NCBI GenBank assembly: GCA_002162675.1
Contig: MAAE01000028.1
Location: forward strand, 1 to 64,000
Source: Colwellia sp. 39_35_sub15_T18
GTDB taxonomy: Bacteria; Pseudomonadota; Gammaproteobacteria; Enterobacterales; Alteromonadaceae
DNA: 64,000 bases
Direction of reading: 5' to 3'
A program made the position numbers and the translations under genes. Every line of letters begins with the position of its first letter. The stretch's first letter is position 1. Shown here in pieces: positions 46,743-56,112 of this stretch. The notes below the pieces were generated by a model, which was given only the letters and a program-made list of their open reading frames with translations, was not told the origin of the DNA and did no database searches.

Positions 46743-47579
46743 CTATTTATAAAGCGCCATCAATTCACCAACTTTAATTCGGCCCTGCCCTTTGCGGCTA
46801 ATGGAACGACGTACCTTTAAGGTAGACAGCTTATTTGCACCATTATAAATTTCACGAGTAAATTTAAGGTCGTGGTTAGAGATTAAAGTAGGAATGCCCT
46901 CCTTTCTTACTGTTTCCGCACATTTAACTAATCGTATTTGTTCTTCATCGTCAAACGTATTGCCTGCATATGAAGTAAAATTAGACGTTCTATTTATTGG
47001 TGAATAGGGCGGATCACAATATATAACATCACCAATTTCAGCTTGGCTAAAAGCAACATCAAAATCACCCTGCATAAACTCAGCACGTTGAGATTTTTCT
47101 GCAAAAAACTCCAGCTCAGCTTTTGGAAAGTAAGGTTTTTTATATCGACCAAAAGGAACATTATAACCACCTGATTTGTTATATCGGCATAAACCGTTAT
47201 AACCATGGCGATTCATATAAAGGAAAATTAATGAACGATAAAAAGGATCAGCCGACGCATTAAACTTCTTTCTTAGCTCATAGTATTGCTCAGGAATATT
47301 GTAGTGACTTTGAAAAAAATGCTCGGCTTCAGTTATAAACTTAGAAGAGTCATTTTTCATGATATTGAATAAATTGATCAAGTCCTTGTTCATATCAACA
47401 AGTAAGTACTCATCAAACTCCATGTTTAAGAACACAGAGCCACCACCAACAAAAGGCTCTATTAACCTTTTCTTGTTTTTCAATGGAAGTAACCCTTTGA
47501 TATCGTCTACAAGTTTTTTCTTTCCTCCAGCCCATTTAAGTGCGGAACGCATATCTTTTGTGTTATTACGTTCAGCCAA
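46743..47579 (-). CDS. dam: DNA adenine methylase (Dam), complete
   Basis: This is a GATC-type N6-adenine methylase of about 278 residues. AdoMet motif I region is LKWAGGKKKL and EPFVGGGSVFLN; the catalytic DPPY is at 189-192 in IYCDPPYSP. Target-recognition segments RHGYNGLCRYN and VPFGRYKKPYFP match E. coli Dam. It ends VGELMALYK. The start may be TTG 47579 (AGAGG upstream) or ATG 47552. It overlaps the preceding short frame by 8 bases. Separate remnants of another dam lie at 29292 and 47725-47763, so this copy is probably not the native one. Confidence 0.92.
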   Translation of the reverse strand: MAERNNTKDMRSALKWAGGKKKLVDDIKGLLPLKNKKRLIEPFVGGGSVFLNMEFDEYLLVDMNKDLINLFNIMKNDSSKFITEAEHFFQSHYNIPEQYYELRKKFNASADPFYRSLIFLYMNRHGYNGLCRYNKSGGYNVPFGRYKKPYFPKAELEFFAEKSQRAEFMQGDFDVAFSQAEIGDVIYCDPPYSPINRTSNFTSYAGNTFDDEEQIRLVKCAETVRKEGIPTLISNHDLKFTREIYNGANKLSTLKVRRSISRKGQGRIKVGELMALYK

Positions 47580-47763
47580 TGAATACCTCTGGATTATTAT
47601 TCTTATGCTCTAAGGGAAGACTTCTTTCAATTAAGTTAGTGATTATACATTGAACATCAAATTTCATACATTCAAAATTAACGTTATCGTAGCAGTATGA
47701 CTTCTTACTTTTCTCGTAGGAGTAGCCAGCCCACTTTAAAAACGCACGATTTTTCTTACTCAT
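47572..47763 (-). pseudogene. Dam N-terminal remnant joined to an unrelated tail
   Basis: The first 13-14 codons, MSKKNRAFLKWAG, are the canonical Dam N-terminus (E. coli MKKNRAFLKWAGGKY). From about 47724 the frame continues as YSYEKSKKSYCYDNVNFE and about 30 more residues with no Dam similarity, up to a stop at 47572-47574 that overlaps the start of the complete dam. The tail could be the end of a gene that accompanied the incoming dam, for example a restriction enzyme. It might be translated, but as a chimera. Confidence 0.7.
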
Positions 47764-47819
47764 ACTACTGCTATACTAGTTTTACTATGTTTATTTTGAG
47801 GAGTGGATTGTAGCTTGTA

Positions 47820-49235
47820 TTACTGATTAACGATATTTATTTCACGCTTAATTGTTGCAACCGATTTTAAAAATGATCCCAGGCTCTTTATGACTTCAGG
47901 CAAGCCATTCATTGCCACTATTGCTTGTGCTTTATCGCTATATATCTTAGTGGTTAGTACAATAAACTGTTGAGAATTTAAATTTTTCTGATAACTAAAG
48001 TATTCTAAGTCTTTATTTTTTTTAATAAATGTGGCCAGTCTTGATAGATTAGTAAAACCCGTTATTTGCACAACATAGCCTTCTTCGGCATTCAAATAAT
48101 ATTGTTCAGTTAATATTACCGGTAATAGCGGTAATAGCGGTAACTGATTTGGCTCATCTAGCTTCACCTCGTTAGGTTTAACTAGTTTTGGCGTTATATT
48201 GATATTTGTTAACGCTGGTATTGATGTTGATGTTGCCGCAGGCTCATCAATATTAACAGCTACATTAGTGTTGTTTATCCTTGGCTCAGCAAGCACTAAG
48301 GCTTGTAAAATATCATCCCTTTCAGCAGTGGCTAATAATAACTGTTTACTGCTATTTTGACCTAACAAGGCAAGGTTAATATCAGCCGTGCTGGCAAATT
48401 TACTGCGTGCAGTTTTACTTGGTGTGATTAGAGCGGGAGTTTCTTGCGGTACTATTTTAGGCGTTTCAGCTATTGGTGGCTTAACAGGTAAATCCGTCAA
48501 ACTAAAGTTTTCATATTCAGCTAAGAAAAACCAAGAGGTGAATGCTATCAGCATAGCAACCAACGCAGCAAGGCTGAGCTTTAACCATGTGTCGCTTTTA
48601 AATGCTGTGGTTTTATTTTTAAACCTTGCATGGTCTAAGGCAAGAACTTGGCCATTACTTGCGTCGATAATACTGGTTTTCTTATCAAAAAGTGTTCTAT
48701 TCTGCGCGACTTCTTGTGCTGCTTGTTCTAAGCCAAAGATGACAACATTAATATTATTTTGTGTTTTCTTTGCCACATCAACCAGTTGACAAAGCTCATA
48801 CTTAACTTGTAATGACAAAGTCTGAGCGTGCTCAATAAGAATAGTAATAGTGTCATTATTTTGCTTAACTAAACGCAAAATACTGACCGCCAGTGATTGT
48901 TCTGGGTCGAACAGAGTGTTGGCAAATAATTGTTCAATTAAACGACAACGCATTTGAATGTCATTTAATTTACTCGATGCTGCAACGAAGGCAACATTCA
49001 CCTCTTGCTTGCTAGATTCTTGGCTTATATGAGCTAAGTATTGACGTGCTAATTGAGAATAGACCGCAGGGTTTTTATCAACCACCACGGTCAACTGTTT
49101 TGAAAAACGTTGTATATAATCAATGCGAGCCGTAACGCTAATGGCTGTAGTTGTGCTCTCTACTGCATCAACATCAATATGAATCGATTCATTGCTCATA
49201 TTTTGATTTGCTCGCGTGTTCGCTTGTGCGGACAT
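47820..49235 (-). CDS. damX: DamX-like SPOR-domain cell division protein
   Basis: This is a protein of about 471 residues. An AAA-like N-terminal part (about 30-200, with GLEQAA and LARQYLAHI) is followed by one transmembrane helix (about 220-240, ALVAMLIAFTSWFF), a long low-complexity periplasmic linker and a C-terminal SPOR domain (about 385-460) with EEGYVVQITGF. SPOR domains bind denuded septal peptidoglycan. ATG 49235 has AAGGG six bases ahead. A 9-base tandem repeat (48121-48143) codes for LPLLP in the linker. Its place after aroB is conserved in gammaproteobacteria. Confidence 0.88.
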   Translation of the reverse strand: MSAQANTRANQNMSNESIHIDVDAVESTTTAISVTARIDYIQRFSKQLTVVVDKNPAVYSQLARQYLAHISQESSKQEVNVAFVAASSKLNDIQMRCRLIEQLFANTLFDPEQSLAVSILRLVKQNNDTITILIEHAQTLSLQVKYELCQLVDVAKKTQNNINVVIFGLEQAAQEVAQNRTLFDKKTSIIDASNGQVLALDHARFKNKTTAFKSDTWLKLSLAALVAMLIAFTSWFFLAEYENFSLTDLPVKPPIAETPKIVPQETPALITPSKTARSKFASTADINLALLGQNSSKQLLLATAERDDILQALVLAEPRINNTNVAVNIDEPAATSTSIPALTNINITPKLVKPNEVKLDEPNQLPLLPLLPVILTEQYYLNAEEGYVVQITGFTNLSRLATFIKKNKDLEYFSYQKNLNSQQFIVLTTKIYSDKAQAIVAMNGLPEVIKSLGSFLKSVATIKREINIVNQ

Positions 49236-49291
49236 ATTCAACCCTTTCTATAATGCTTGCCTGCTATTAATATTTAGCAAGCAAAAAACAG

Positions 49292-50356
49292 TTATAAAAT
49301 TTGCTGAAGCATCTCTATGGTCACATCATCGCGAATTTCTGATTGGCCAATACCCGTAGGTATAATAAAACGAAGTTTACCACCAATATTTTTTTTATCG
49401 CGTCGTATATGACGAACAAAATCGTCTAGGCTCATGCTATCTGGCGCTATTAATGGTAAATCAAAGGCGTTAATAAGTGACTCAATCCGACAAAGTTCTG
49501 ACACTTCAAGCAAATTCATTGCTACTGCTAGTTTGGCAGCAAGTACCATGCCAGTGGCAACTGCCTCACCATGCAGCCAGTTCCCATAGCCTTGTTCAGC
49601 CTCGATGGCATGACCAAAAGTATGACCTAAGTTTAATAAGGCGCGTACACCTGCCTCTGTTTCATCACTAGCAACAATATCAGCCTTACACTGACAGCAT
49701 TTTTCTATCATTAACGATAAAGTTTGCTTATCATTCGACTTAATCGCCGCTATATTATTTTCAAGCCAAGTAAAGAAGCTTTTATCGCCCAAAATACCAT
49801 ATTTGATCACTTCAGCCATACCAGCATTAAACTCTCTCACTGGCAGTGTTGATAAACTATTGATGTCAATGATCACGGCTTTAGGTTGATAGAAAGCGCC
49901 TATCATATTTTTGCCTAAAGGATGATTTACTGCGGTTTTTCCGCCGACAGAAGAGTCAACTTGAGAAAGTACCGTGGTTGGCACTTGAATAAAATCAATG
50001 CCTCGCTGATAGCATGCTGCGGCAAAACCGGTGATATCACCGATCACACCGCCACCTAAAGCAATCAAGGTGGTGTCTCGGCCGTGCTCATTTGAGAGTA
50101 AGTGCGACATGATACGCTCAAAATTCGCTAAACTTTTTTCAGCTTCGCCATCAGGTAAGATAACTTCATCAAGAGAAAATTGTGTTAACTTTTTCTTGAT
50201 TTTATCAAGATATAAAGGGGCGACAACGGTATTAGTAACAATACACACTCGTTGACCACGAATGTGTTTAGCAAACAGATCTGTTCTTTCAAACAGACCT
50301 GAATCAATATAAATGGGGTAACTGCGGGCGCCTAAATCAAGGTGAATGGTGGCCAT
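49292..50356 (-). CDS. aroB: 3-dehydroquinate synthase
   Basis: This is a 354-residue enzyme of the shikimate pathway that turns DAHP into 3-dehydroquinate. NAD-binding and metal sites are recognisable: [54 protein letters not shown] and HGEAVATGM. Length is normal. It is 32 bases after aroK. Confidence 0.97.
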   Translation of the reverse strand: MATIHLDLGARSYPIYIDSGLFERTDLFAKHIRGQRVCIVTNTVVAPLYLDKIKKKLTQFSLDEVILPDGEAEKSLANFERIMSHLLSNEHGRDTTLIALGGGVIGDITGFAAACYQRGIDFIQVPTTVLSQVDSSVGGKTAVNHPLGKNMIGAFYQPKAVIIDINSLSTLPVREFNAGMAEVIKYGILGDKSFFTWLENNIAAIKSNDKQTLSLMIEKCCQCKADIVASDETEAGVRALLNLGHTFGHAIEAEQGYGNWLHGEAVATGMVLAAKLAVAMNLLEVSELCRIESLINAFDLPLIAPDSMSLDDFVRHIRRDKKNIGGKLRFIIPTGIGQSEIRDDVTIEMLQQIL

Positions 50357-50388
50357 TGGTGGTAACTACTCAATAAGAAGAATATAAA

Positions 50389-50907
50389 TTAAAAGTCTAA
50401 ACGCTCAATAATTTTATGAGCAACAACTTTAGCACTTTGATCATCAGTTTTAATAACCACATCGGCTATTTCTTCATAAAGAGGATTACGTTCTACCGCT
50501 AAATTCTCTAATACTGTGCGTGGTTTTTCTTTGGTTTGTAGTAAAGGACGTCGACGATCTCGTTGAGTACGTGCTACTTGTTTATCAATAGTAGTTTCAA
50601 GGTAAACAACAATGCCGCGCGCTGATAAGCGATTGCGAACTTGATCACTAAGAACAGAACCGCCGCCAGTTGCTAAAACAATACCTTGTTTTTCACTTAA
50701 GTCTTCAATAACAGTTTCTTCTCTTTTACGAAAGCCTTCTTCGCCTTCAAGATCAAAAACCCAAGCAATATCTGCTCCTGTACGACGTTCAATTTCTTGA
50801 TCGGAATCGAAAAATTCAAGATGCAGCCTGTCAGCAAGCTCTCGACCAATAGTACTTTTACCTGCGCCCATAGGGCCAATTAGGAAGATATTTCTTTTTT
50901 CTGCCAT
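50389..50907 (-). CDS. aroK: Shikimate kinase I
   Basis: This is a 172-residue kinase. Walker A is GPMGAGKST near 11-19. Shikimate-binding Asp is in [13 protein letters not shown] and LATGGGSV is present, with the lid segment [11 protein letters not shown]. It phosphorylates shikimate at the 3-hydroxyl. It starts the aroK-aroB-damX block about 200 bases after pilQ. Confidence 0.97.
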   Translation of the reverse strand: MAEKRNIFLIGPMGAGKSTIGRELADRLHLEFFDSDQEIERRTGADIAWVFDLEGEEGFRKREETVIEDLSEKQGIVLATGGGSVLSDQVRNRLSARGIVVYLETTIDKQVARTQRDRRRPLLQTKEKPRTVLENLAVERNPLYEEIADVVIKTDDQSAKVVAHKIIERLDF

Positions 50908-51056
50908 TAGAATTACTTAATACTCGTTTGTTACGGGTCTAGCAAAGGGAAGATTTACAGTGACTGCCAATGACCCTTTGACGTTATAGAGGTCTCCCTC
51001 GGAAATTTCAAGGGCGTAATTATCGCAATTGTTGGGGTAAGATTGCAAGTAACATT

Positions 51057-51090
51057 GTCAGTAAGTAAGGTAAAAAGCTCACTTACTGAC
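51057..51090 (-). terminator. Hairpin downstream of pilQ
   Basis: Arms GTCAGTAAGTAAG and CTCACTTACTGAC match at 12 of 13 positions with an 8-base loop, about 20 bases after the pilQ stop. No clear T run follows on the minus strand, so it may be an mRNA 3' stabiliser or a weak terminator between pilQ and aroK. Confidence 0.5.
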
Positions 51091-51110
51091 TAAGATACTA
51101 ATAATTAATG

Positions 51111-53198
51111 TTAAAAATGTTCGGTTACCACACGCGGCGTAACAAAAATAAGCAACTCTTTTTTCTCATTAAATTGACTGCTATTTCTAAATAGCCAACC
51201 AAAATAAGGAATATCACCGAATACCGGTACTTTAGAGACAGTACTTATAATTGATTGCTGGTATATACCACCCAGTACAATCGTTTCACCATTATTCACC
51301 AATACTTGCGTGCCAATACGTTGGGTGTCGATTGCCGGTGCTGAGCCACTTTGTACATCAGAAACGGTATCTTGCGTTACCACCAAGTCTAAAATAATTT
51401 TATTATCTGGCGTGATGTGCGGCGTAACCGTTAAACTCAACACCGCTTTTTTAAACTGCGTGGCTGTTGCACCACTTGAAGAGGCTTCTTGATAAGGTAT
51501 TTCAACACCCTGCTCAATATAGGCTTCTTTTTGGTTTGCCGTGGTTATGCGCGGGCTAGCAATGATTTCACCTTTATTCTCTTTTTCCATGGCACTTAAT
51601 TCAAGATCCAAAATAGTGCCATCCGCCAAGCGCGCCACTTGAAACGCCAAGGCTCCAGCAGGGCTAGCTACTGGTAAGTTAACATTTAACCGATCGGGTA
51701 ATGCAGGCACTGAGCCCGTACCTGCAGTGTTAGCACCTTCTAAAGAGCCTGCGGTTGAATACTCGCCATCGGTATCAGTAATGCCCCAACGGATACCTAA
51801 CTCTTCATTGATGTTATCTTTTACTGTCACCATACGAGCTTCAATAATCACTTGGCGCACAGGAATATCTAAAATATTAACCATACGCTTAATATCTTCA
51901 ATGCTTTTAGCGGTATCTCTAATCAATAAAGTATTGGTACGTTCATCAACGGAAACACTGCCTCGAGTTGAAAGAATACTGGTGTCTTCATTTTTGATTA
52001 ACTCGGCAAACTCACCTGCTTTCGCATAGTTAATTTGCACATACTCTGAGTAAAGTGGTGCTAATTCTTCAACTTGTTGTTGGGCTTGTAAATTTTTAGC
52101 TTCTCGTGCTGCCAATTCATCACTAGGTGCCACCATTAAAATGTTACCCTGCATGCGCTTATCAAGACCTTTAACTTTCAGAATAATATCAAGCGCTTGA
52201 TCCCATGGCACACCATCTAAACGTAAAGTAATATTACCCGTGACAGTATCACTAGTGATTAAATTAAATTCGTTATAATCGGCGATAATTTGTAAAACGG
52301 TTCTAACAGGAATATCTTGGAAGTTAAGTGAAATTGTCCGGCCAGTAAAATCTTCGCTATCACCTAAATACCCTGGTGCTTCTTTTTCTTTTTCCGTAAC
52401 AGTCAGTACAAATAGGTTGTCGTTTTGTTGGTGTGAAAAATCAAAATGTGAATTAACATCAATCACTAAACGCGCATTGCGGCCGTCTTTAAAGGTTTCA
52501 ATGCCTGTTACTATAGTGCCAAAATCAGTAACATCTAATTTATACAATAAGTCTTCAATTATTTCAGTATTATGAAACTCAATATTTATTTTGCCCAGTT
52601 TATCATTAACATCAACAGCAACCATGCTGTCTTCTAGATAAACTAGCACTTCCGCGGCATTATTTTCCCCTAAGCGAAAATCTAATGATTTAACATGATT
52701 AATAAATTGCTCACCCGCGGGACTTAATGTTTCGACAATCTCTGCTGATTGACCATAATTAAAGGTGATTGAAAACTGTTTTTCATTCAAAGCGACATCA
52801 AACACAGACAGTTTTTCTAAGTTAATTAAAGCAACAACCTTACCTGAACTATCATCTAGTGCCACATTAGTAATACTGGCATGGTTCACTAAAGTTTCTC
52901 TCAGCTTTTCATCATAAGAGTCAGCCATAAAGCTAACTTCGACATAAGCAGGACTCATTGATGTTTGCACAGCAGGCAAGGCAGATATCTCATTTGAAAA
53001 CTCAAATACCAACTGGATTTGGTCATCTTGAATCGTATTATAGGAGATACCTAACAGCTTACTATTATCTGCCTGCTCAGCTCGAACATTGAATGCTGTA
53101 ACAGTCAGAGCTAGCATAGTTAAAGCAACCAACCAAGACCATTGACTACTGCCAACTCCAGTAAAGATTTTATAATTTTTCATTTTAGTAAATAGCAT
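51111..53198 (-). CDS. pilQ: Type IV pilus secretin PilQ
   Basis: This outer membrane secretin has about 695 residues. A signal peptide (ends near VRA) is followed by two AMIN domains (about 40-280), an STN/N0 domain with ISLNFQDIPVRTVLQIIAD, an N1 domain and the secretin core with VPVFGDIPYFGWLFRN near the end. It forms the pilus exit pore. ATG 53198 has AAGGAAATAAT in front and lies just after the pilP stop; the open frame upstream overlaps pilP and is not used. Confidence 0.95.
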   Translation of the reverse strand: MLFTKMKNYKIFTGVGSSQWSWLVALTMLALTVTAFNVRAEQADNSKLLGISYNTIQDDQIQLVFEFSNEISALPAVQTSMSPAYVEVSFMADSYDEKLRETLVNHASITNVALDDSSGKVVALINLEKLSVFDVALNEKQFSITFNYGQSAEIVETLSPAGEQFINHVKSLDFRLGENNAAEVLVYLEDSMVAVDVNDKLGKINIEFHNTEIIEDLLYKLDVTDFGTIVTGIETFKDGRNARLVIDVNSHFDFSHQQNDNLFVLTVTEKEKEAPGYLGDSEDFTGRTISLNFQDIPVRTVLQIIADYNEFNLITSDTVTGNITLRLDGVPWDQALDIILKVKGLDKRMQGNILMVAPSDELAAREAKNLQAQQQVEELAPLYSEYVQINYAKAGEFAELIKNEDTSILSTRGSVSVDERTNTLLIRDTAKSIEDIKRMVNILDIPVRQVIIEARMVTVKDNINEELGIRWGITDTDGEYSTAGSLEGANTAGTGSVPALPDRLNVNLPVASPAGALAFQVARLADGTILDLELSAMEKENKGEIIASPRITTANQKEAYIEQGVEIPYQEASSSGATATQFKKAVLSLTVTPHITPDNKIILDLVVTQDTVSDVQSGSAPAIDTQRIGTQVLVNNGETIVLGGIYQQSIISTVSKVPVFGDIPYFGWLFRNSSQFNEKKELLIFVTPRVVTEHF

Positions 53199-53209
53199 TA
53201 TTATTTCCT

Positions 53210-53734
53210 TTACCCTTGTGACTCTGTTTGAGCAATTTCCATTATGGTTTCTCGCTCCACCCAACAACCTGCACCATCAGGTGTTAATTCTATTACTTTC
53301 ACGCTTTTAGTACTCACTTCTGTAATACGGCCATTAAATAAACCGAGGTAACTTCCTTTCGAAACTCTATGTAACGTCAGATCTGAAGCTTCAACTAAAG
53401 CCCACAACATGCCATCATCTCCCATTGTCCCCCGCATAGTTAAATCAATCATGGCAAATTTTTCCAACGGCTGCCTACGGCGGCGAGGATCTGGGCTTAA
53501 ACATCCCGATCTCTGTTGTATTTTTTGCTGAATAACTTCTGGTCTAGGGAGCACAAAGGGACTACGAAGTTCGTGAGCCGAGTAATCAAAGTGATTAAAA
53601 GGATGAACTTCTGGCATAGGGGCTATTTGACTCGTTGTAGTCGCCTTGACTTGTTCCATGTGTGCGGTAAGGTCGCTAGTATCATCAAAACAGCCGCTGA
53701 TAAAAGCCAAAACAAATAAAACTAATATTCTCAT
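53210..53734 (-). CDS. pilP: Type IV pilus assembly lipoprotein PilP
   Basis: This is a 174-residue lipoprotein with lipobox FISGC at 13-17. It has the PilP beta-domain with LEKFAMIDLTMRGTM, WALVEASDLTLHRV and GSYLGLFNGRI. It links the PilNO inner membrane complex with PilQ. It overlaps pilO by four bases. Confidence 0.94.
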   Translation of the reverse strand: MRILVLFVLAFISGCFDDTSDLTAHMEQVKATTTSQIAPMPEVHPFNHFDYSAHELRSPFVLPRPEVIQQKIQQRSGCLSPDPRRRRQPLEKFAMIDLTMRGTMGDDGMLWALVEASDLTLHRVSKGSYLGLFNGRITEVSTKSVKVIELTPDGAGCWVERETIMEIAQTESQG

Positions 53735-54327
53735 TTTATTTCAGCTCCTTGATAGCGATAGGTTTTTGCCTCAAGCTTTAAGTTTAGCATTTCTGCACCA
53801 GTTTGAGTTATATCTATGGTGAAATCATGCAATGTTACAATACGAGGTAAACCCGCAATTTTACTAACAAAATTACCAAAAGAATGGTATGAACCATTAA
53901 CTTCAATATCGATGGGAAGCTCAATATAAATTTCTTTACTTATTTCGGGCTGCCATTGCAGCTTAACAAACTCGAGACCACTGGTAGCACCAATAAAGGT
54001 AATATCATCAAGTAAACCTGGGGTTTCATGGCTGTTAGGTAAACTTCTTAATTGGTTAGCAAAAATATCTTCTGCTTCAATCATTTGTGCTCTAAATAAT
54101 TCTAAATTAGCCGCAACATGATGCTTAACTCGGTACGAGTCTTTTAGGGTTTTTTCTTCAGCAACAACACGATCAAGCTGATCGATTCTGTCACTTACTA
54201 AACCGACATAGCCTAAGCCAATAACCACAATCGCAAGGAATATAGTTAACACTAATTTTGCCGCTGCTGGCCACTGGCCAATATTATCTAACTCAAGATT
54301 TTCAAATTGCGAAGCATCAAATTTCAT
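53731..54327 (-). CDS. pilO: Type IV pilus alignment protein PilO
   Basis: This is a 198-residue inner membrane protein with one transmembrane helix (about 22-44, AAKLVLTIFLAIVVIGLGYV), a coiled coil, and a ferredoxin-like periplasmic domain (DDITFIGATSGLEF, GSYHSFGNFVSKIAGLPRIV). It pairs with PilN. It overlaps both neighbours by four bases. Confidence 0.94.
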   Translation of the reverse strand: MKFDASQFENLELDNIGQWPAAAKLVLTIFLAIVVIGLGYVGLVSDRIDQLDRVVAEEKTLKDSYRVKHHVAANLELFRAQMIEAEDIFANQLRSLPNSHETPGLLDDITFIGATSGLEFVKLQWQPEISKEIYIELPIDIEVNGSYHSFGNFVSKIAGLPRIVTLHDFTIDITQTGAEMLNLKLEAKTYRYQGAEIK

Positions 54328-54917
54328 TTATTAGCTCCCTTGGCTGCATTGGTAAGCCCTGCATCAGGATCACTAACTAAACCTTTTATTTTCACTTTCA
54401 TTTTGAAGTTACTCAATAATTTAGGTGAACCATCATCTGAGGTTATAGACTCTGGTGTAGCGTCAGTAAATAAGTCTGATAATTCTATGGCACGAATCAT
54501 ATTAGCTAAATGGTTATTTGATTCGCTTTTGCCAGTGATCTGAATAGCGTTACCCTTCTTGTCTAATTGAGTAATATAAATACCATTAGGGATTATTTTA
54601 GCTATTTCATCTAACACCTGTGTACCCACGTTTCGACTACGCTGCAGCTGCTCAACAACATCAATTCTTTTCTGTAGTGCTGCTTTTTTATCATTTAAGG
54701 TTTTAATTTCAGCAATTTGAATATCAAGTTTTTGAATTTCGTTTTTCAAAAATTGATTACGTGCCGTTTGACCATCAACTCGAGCTTGAAAATATAAATT
54801 AACTGAGAAGATCAATGCAAAAGCACACAAGCAAACCGCGGCTAATAACGTAAAGAATTCTTTTTGTGTAGCCTTGAGTGCTTCTTCGCGCCAAGGTAGC
54901 AGATTTATATATGCCAT
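54324..54917 (-). CDS. pilN: Type IV pilus assembly protein PilN
   Basis: This is a 197-residue protein. The N-terminal INLLPWREEA binds PilM, followed by one membrane helix (about 22-44), a coiled coil and a ferredoxin-like periplasmic domain. It overlaps pilM by 13 bases. Confidence 0.94.
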   Translation of the reverse strand: MAYINLLPWREEALKATQKEFFTLLAAVCLCAFALIFSVNLYFQARVDGQTARNQFLKNEIQKLDIQIAEIKTLNDKKAALQKRIDVVEQLQRSRNVGTQVLDEIAKIIPNGIYITQLDKKGNAIQITGKSESNNHLANMIRAIELSDLFTDATPESITSDDGSPKLLSNFKMKVKIKGLVSDPDAGLTNAAKGANK

Positions 54918-55984
54918 GGCGTGAAACTCCTTAATGCTAAACCTGTAGCAACCATGAGTTGCGGTGCCACTTTAGTTATATCTTCTTCATCAATTGTTGC
55001 TGCTATTTCCATATTACCAAATGGGTTAGCAATAATGGTGTGTATGCCAAGTTCATCCGTTAGTAATTTATCAACGCCTTCAATAGCAGCAGAACCGCCT
55101 GAAACAATTAAATAATCCACTTTATCGACACCACTTGAGGTCAAAAACATTTGAATAGCACGACGTATTTGCTGCATTAAAATAGTATGAAAAGGCGCTA
55201 AAACTTCAAAGGTATAATTAGGCGGTAAATCATTGGTTATTTTTGCCACTTCGGCATCTTCAAAAGATTTATTGTAATAAGAGACAATTGAGCGCGTATA
55301 TTGCTCACCACCAAACATTTGATCTCGGCTATAAACATGTTTACCAGCTTTAGTGGCAGAGAATAGGGTCATGGTGGCACCAATATCTACGATAGCAACC
55401 ATTTTATCCGCGGCATCATCGGGCAGTTGTGACAAACATAAGTCGTGCGAGCGACTAACCGCATAAGACTCAACATCAATAACTTTAGTATTAAAGTCTC
55501 CAAACTCTAAGGCCGCAACCCGAGCTTCAATAGACTCGGTACGTGCTGCACTAAGTAAAACATTAACTTTACTGGGATCTGATTCATTTATATCGAGTGT
55601 TTCAAAGTCAAGGCTGACTTCATCTAGCGGATAGGGAATCAAACTATCGGCTTCAATTTCAATTTGACTGGCGAGCTCATCTTCACTCAGCGCTACATCC
55701 ATATAAATTATTTTAGTGATAACCGTTTGACCTGACACCGCCGCTGCTGCGTCTTTTGCTTTCATAGAAATATTTTGACGAATTTTAGCAATGACACTAC
55801 CCACCGCTTCAATATCCTGAATTTCACGGTCAATAACAGCACCACGAGTCATAGGTTCAATAGCATAGTCTTCTAAAATATAGCCATCACTGCCTTGGCT
55901 GAGTAAAACTGCTTTGACAGCATGGGAGCCAATGTCTATCCCAACCATCATAGTAGTTTTCTTTTTCCATAGATTATCTAGCAT
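54905..55984 (-). CDS. pilM: Type IV pilus assembly ATPase-like protein PilM
   Basis: This is a 359-residue actin-like cytoplasmic protein. VGIDIGSHAVKAVLL at 14-28 is the phosphate-1 loop; VDIGATMTLFS and IVSGGSAAIEG are the later nucleotide loops. It docks on PilN inside the cell. It is the first gene of pilMNOPQ, divergent from mrcA with 128 bases between. Confidence 0.95.
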   Translation of the reverse strand: MLDNLWKKKTTMMVGIDIGSHAVKAVLLSQGSDGYILEDYAIEPMTRGAVIDREIQDIEAVGSVIAKIRQNISMKAKDAAAAVSGQTVITKIIYMDVALSEDELASQIEIEADSLIPYPLDEVSLDFETLDINESDPSKVNVLLSAARTESIEARVAALEFGDFNTKVIDVESYAVSRSHDLCLSQLPDDAADKMVAIVDIGATMTLFSATKAGKHVYSRDQMFGGEQYTRSIVSYYNKSFEDAEVAKITNDLPPNYTFEVLAPFHTILMQQIRRAIQMFLTSSGVDKVDYLIVSGGSAAIEGVDKLLTDELGIHTIIANPFGNMEIAATIDEEDITKVAPQLMVATGLALRSFTPWHI

Positions 55985-56112
55985 AACAGCCCACTAAATT
56001 ATATTGTTGTAATTATTTTAGACATGTTTTTCACATAAATACATTTATTACATGGTTTTACAAGATATACTAGTCCTATCTGCCAAATTTATCCACAAAT
56101 AGAGCTATTGTT

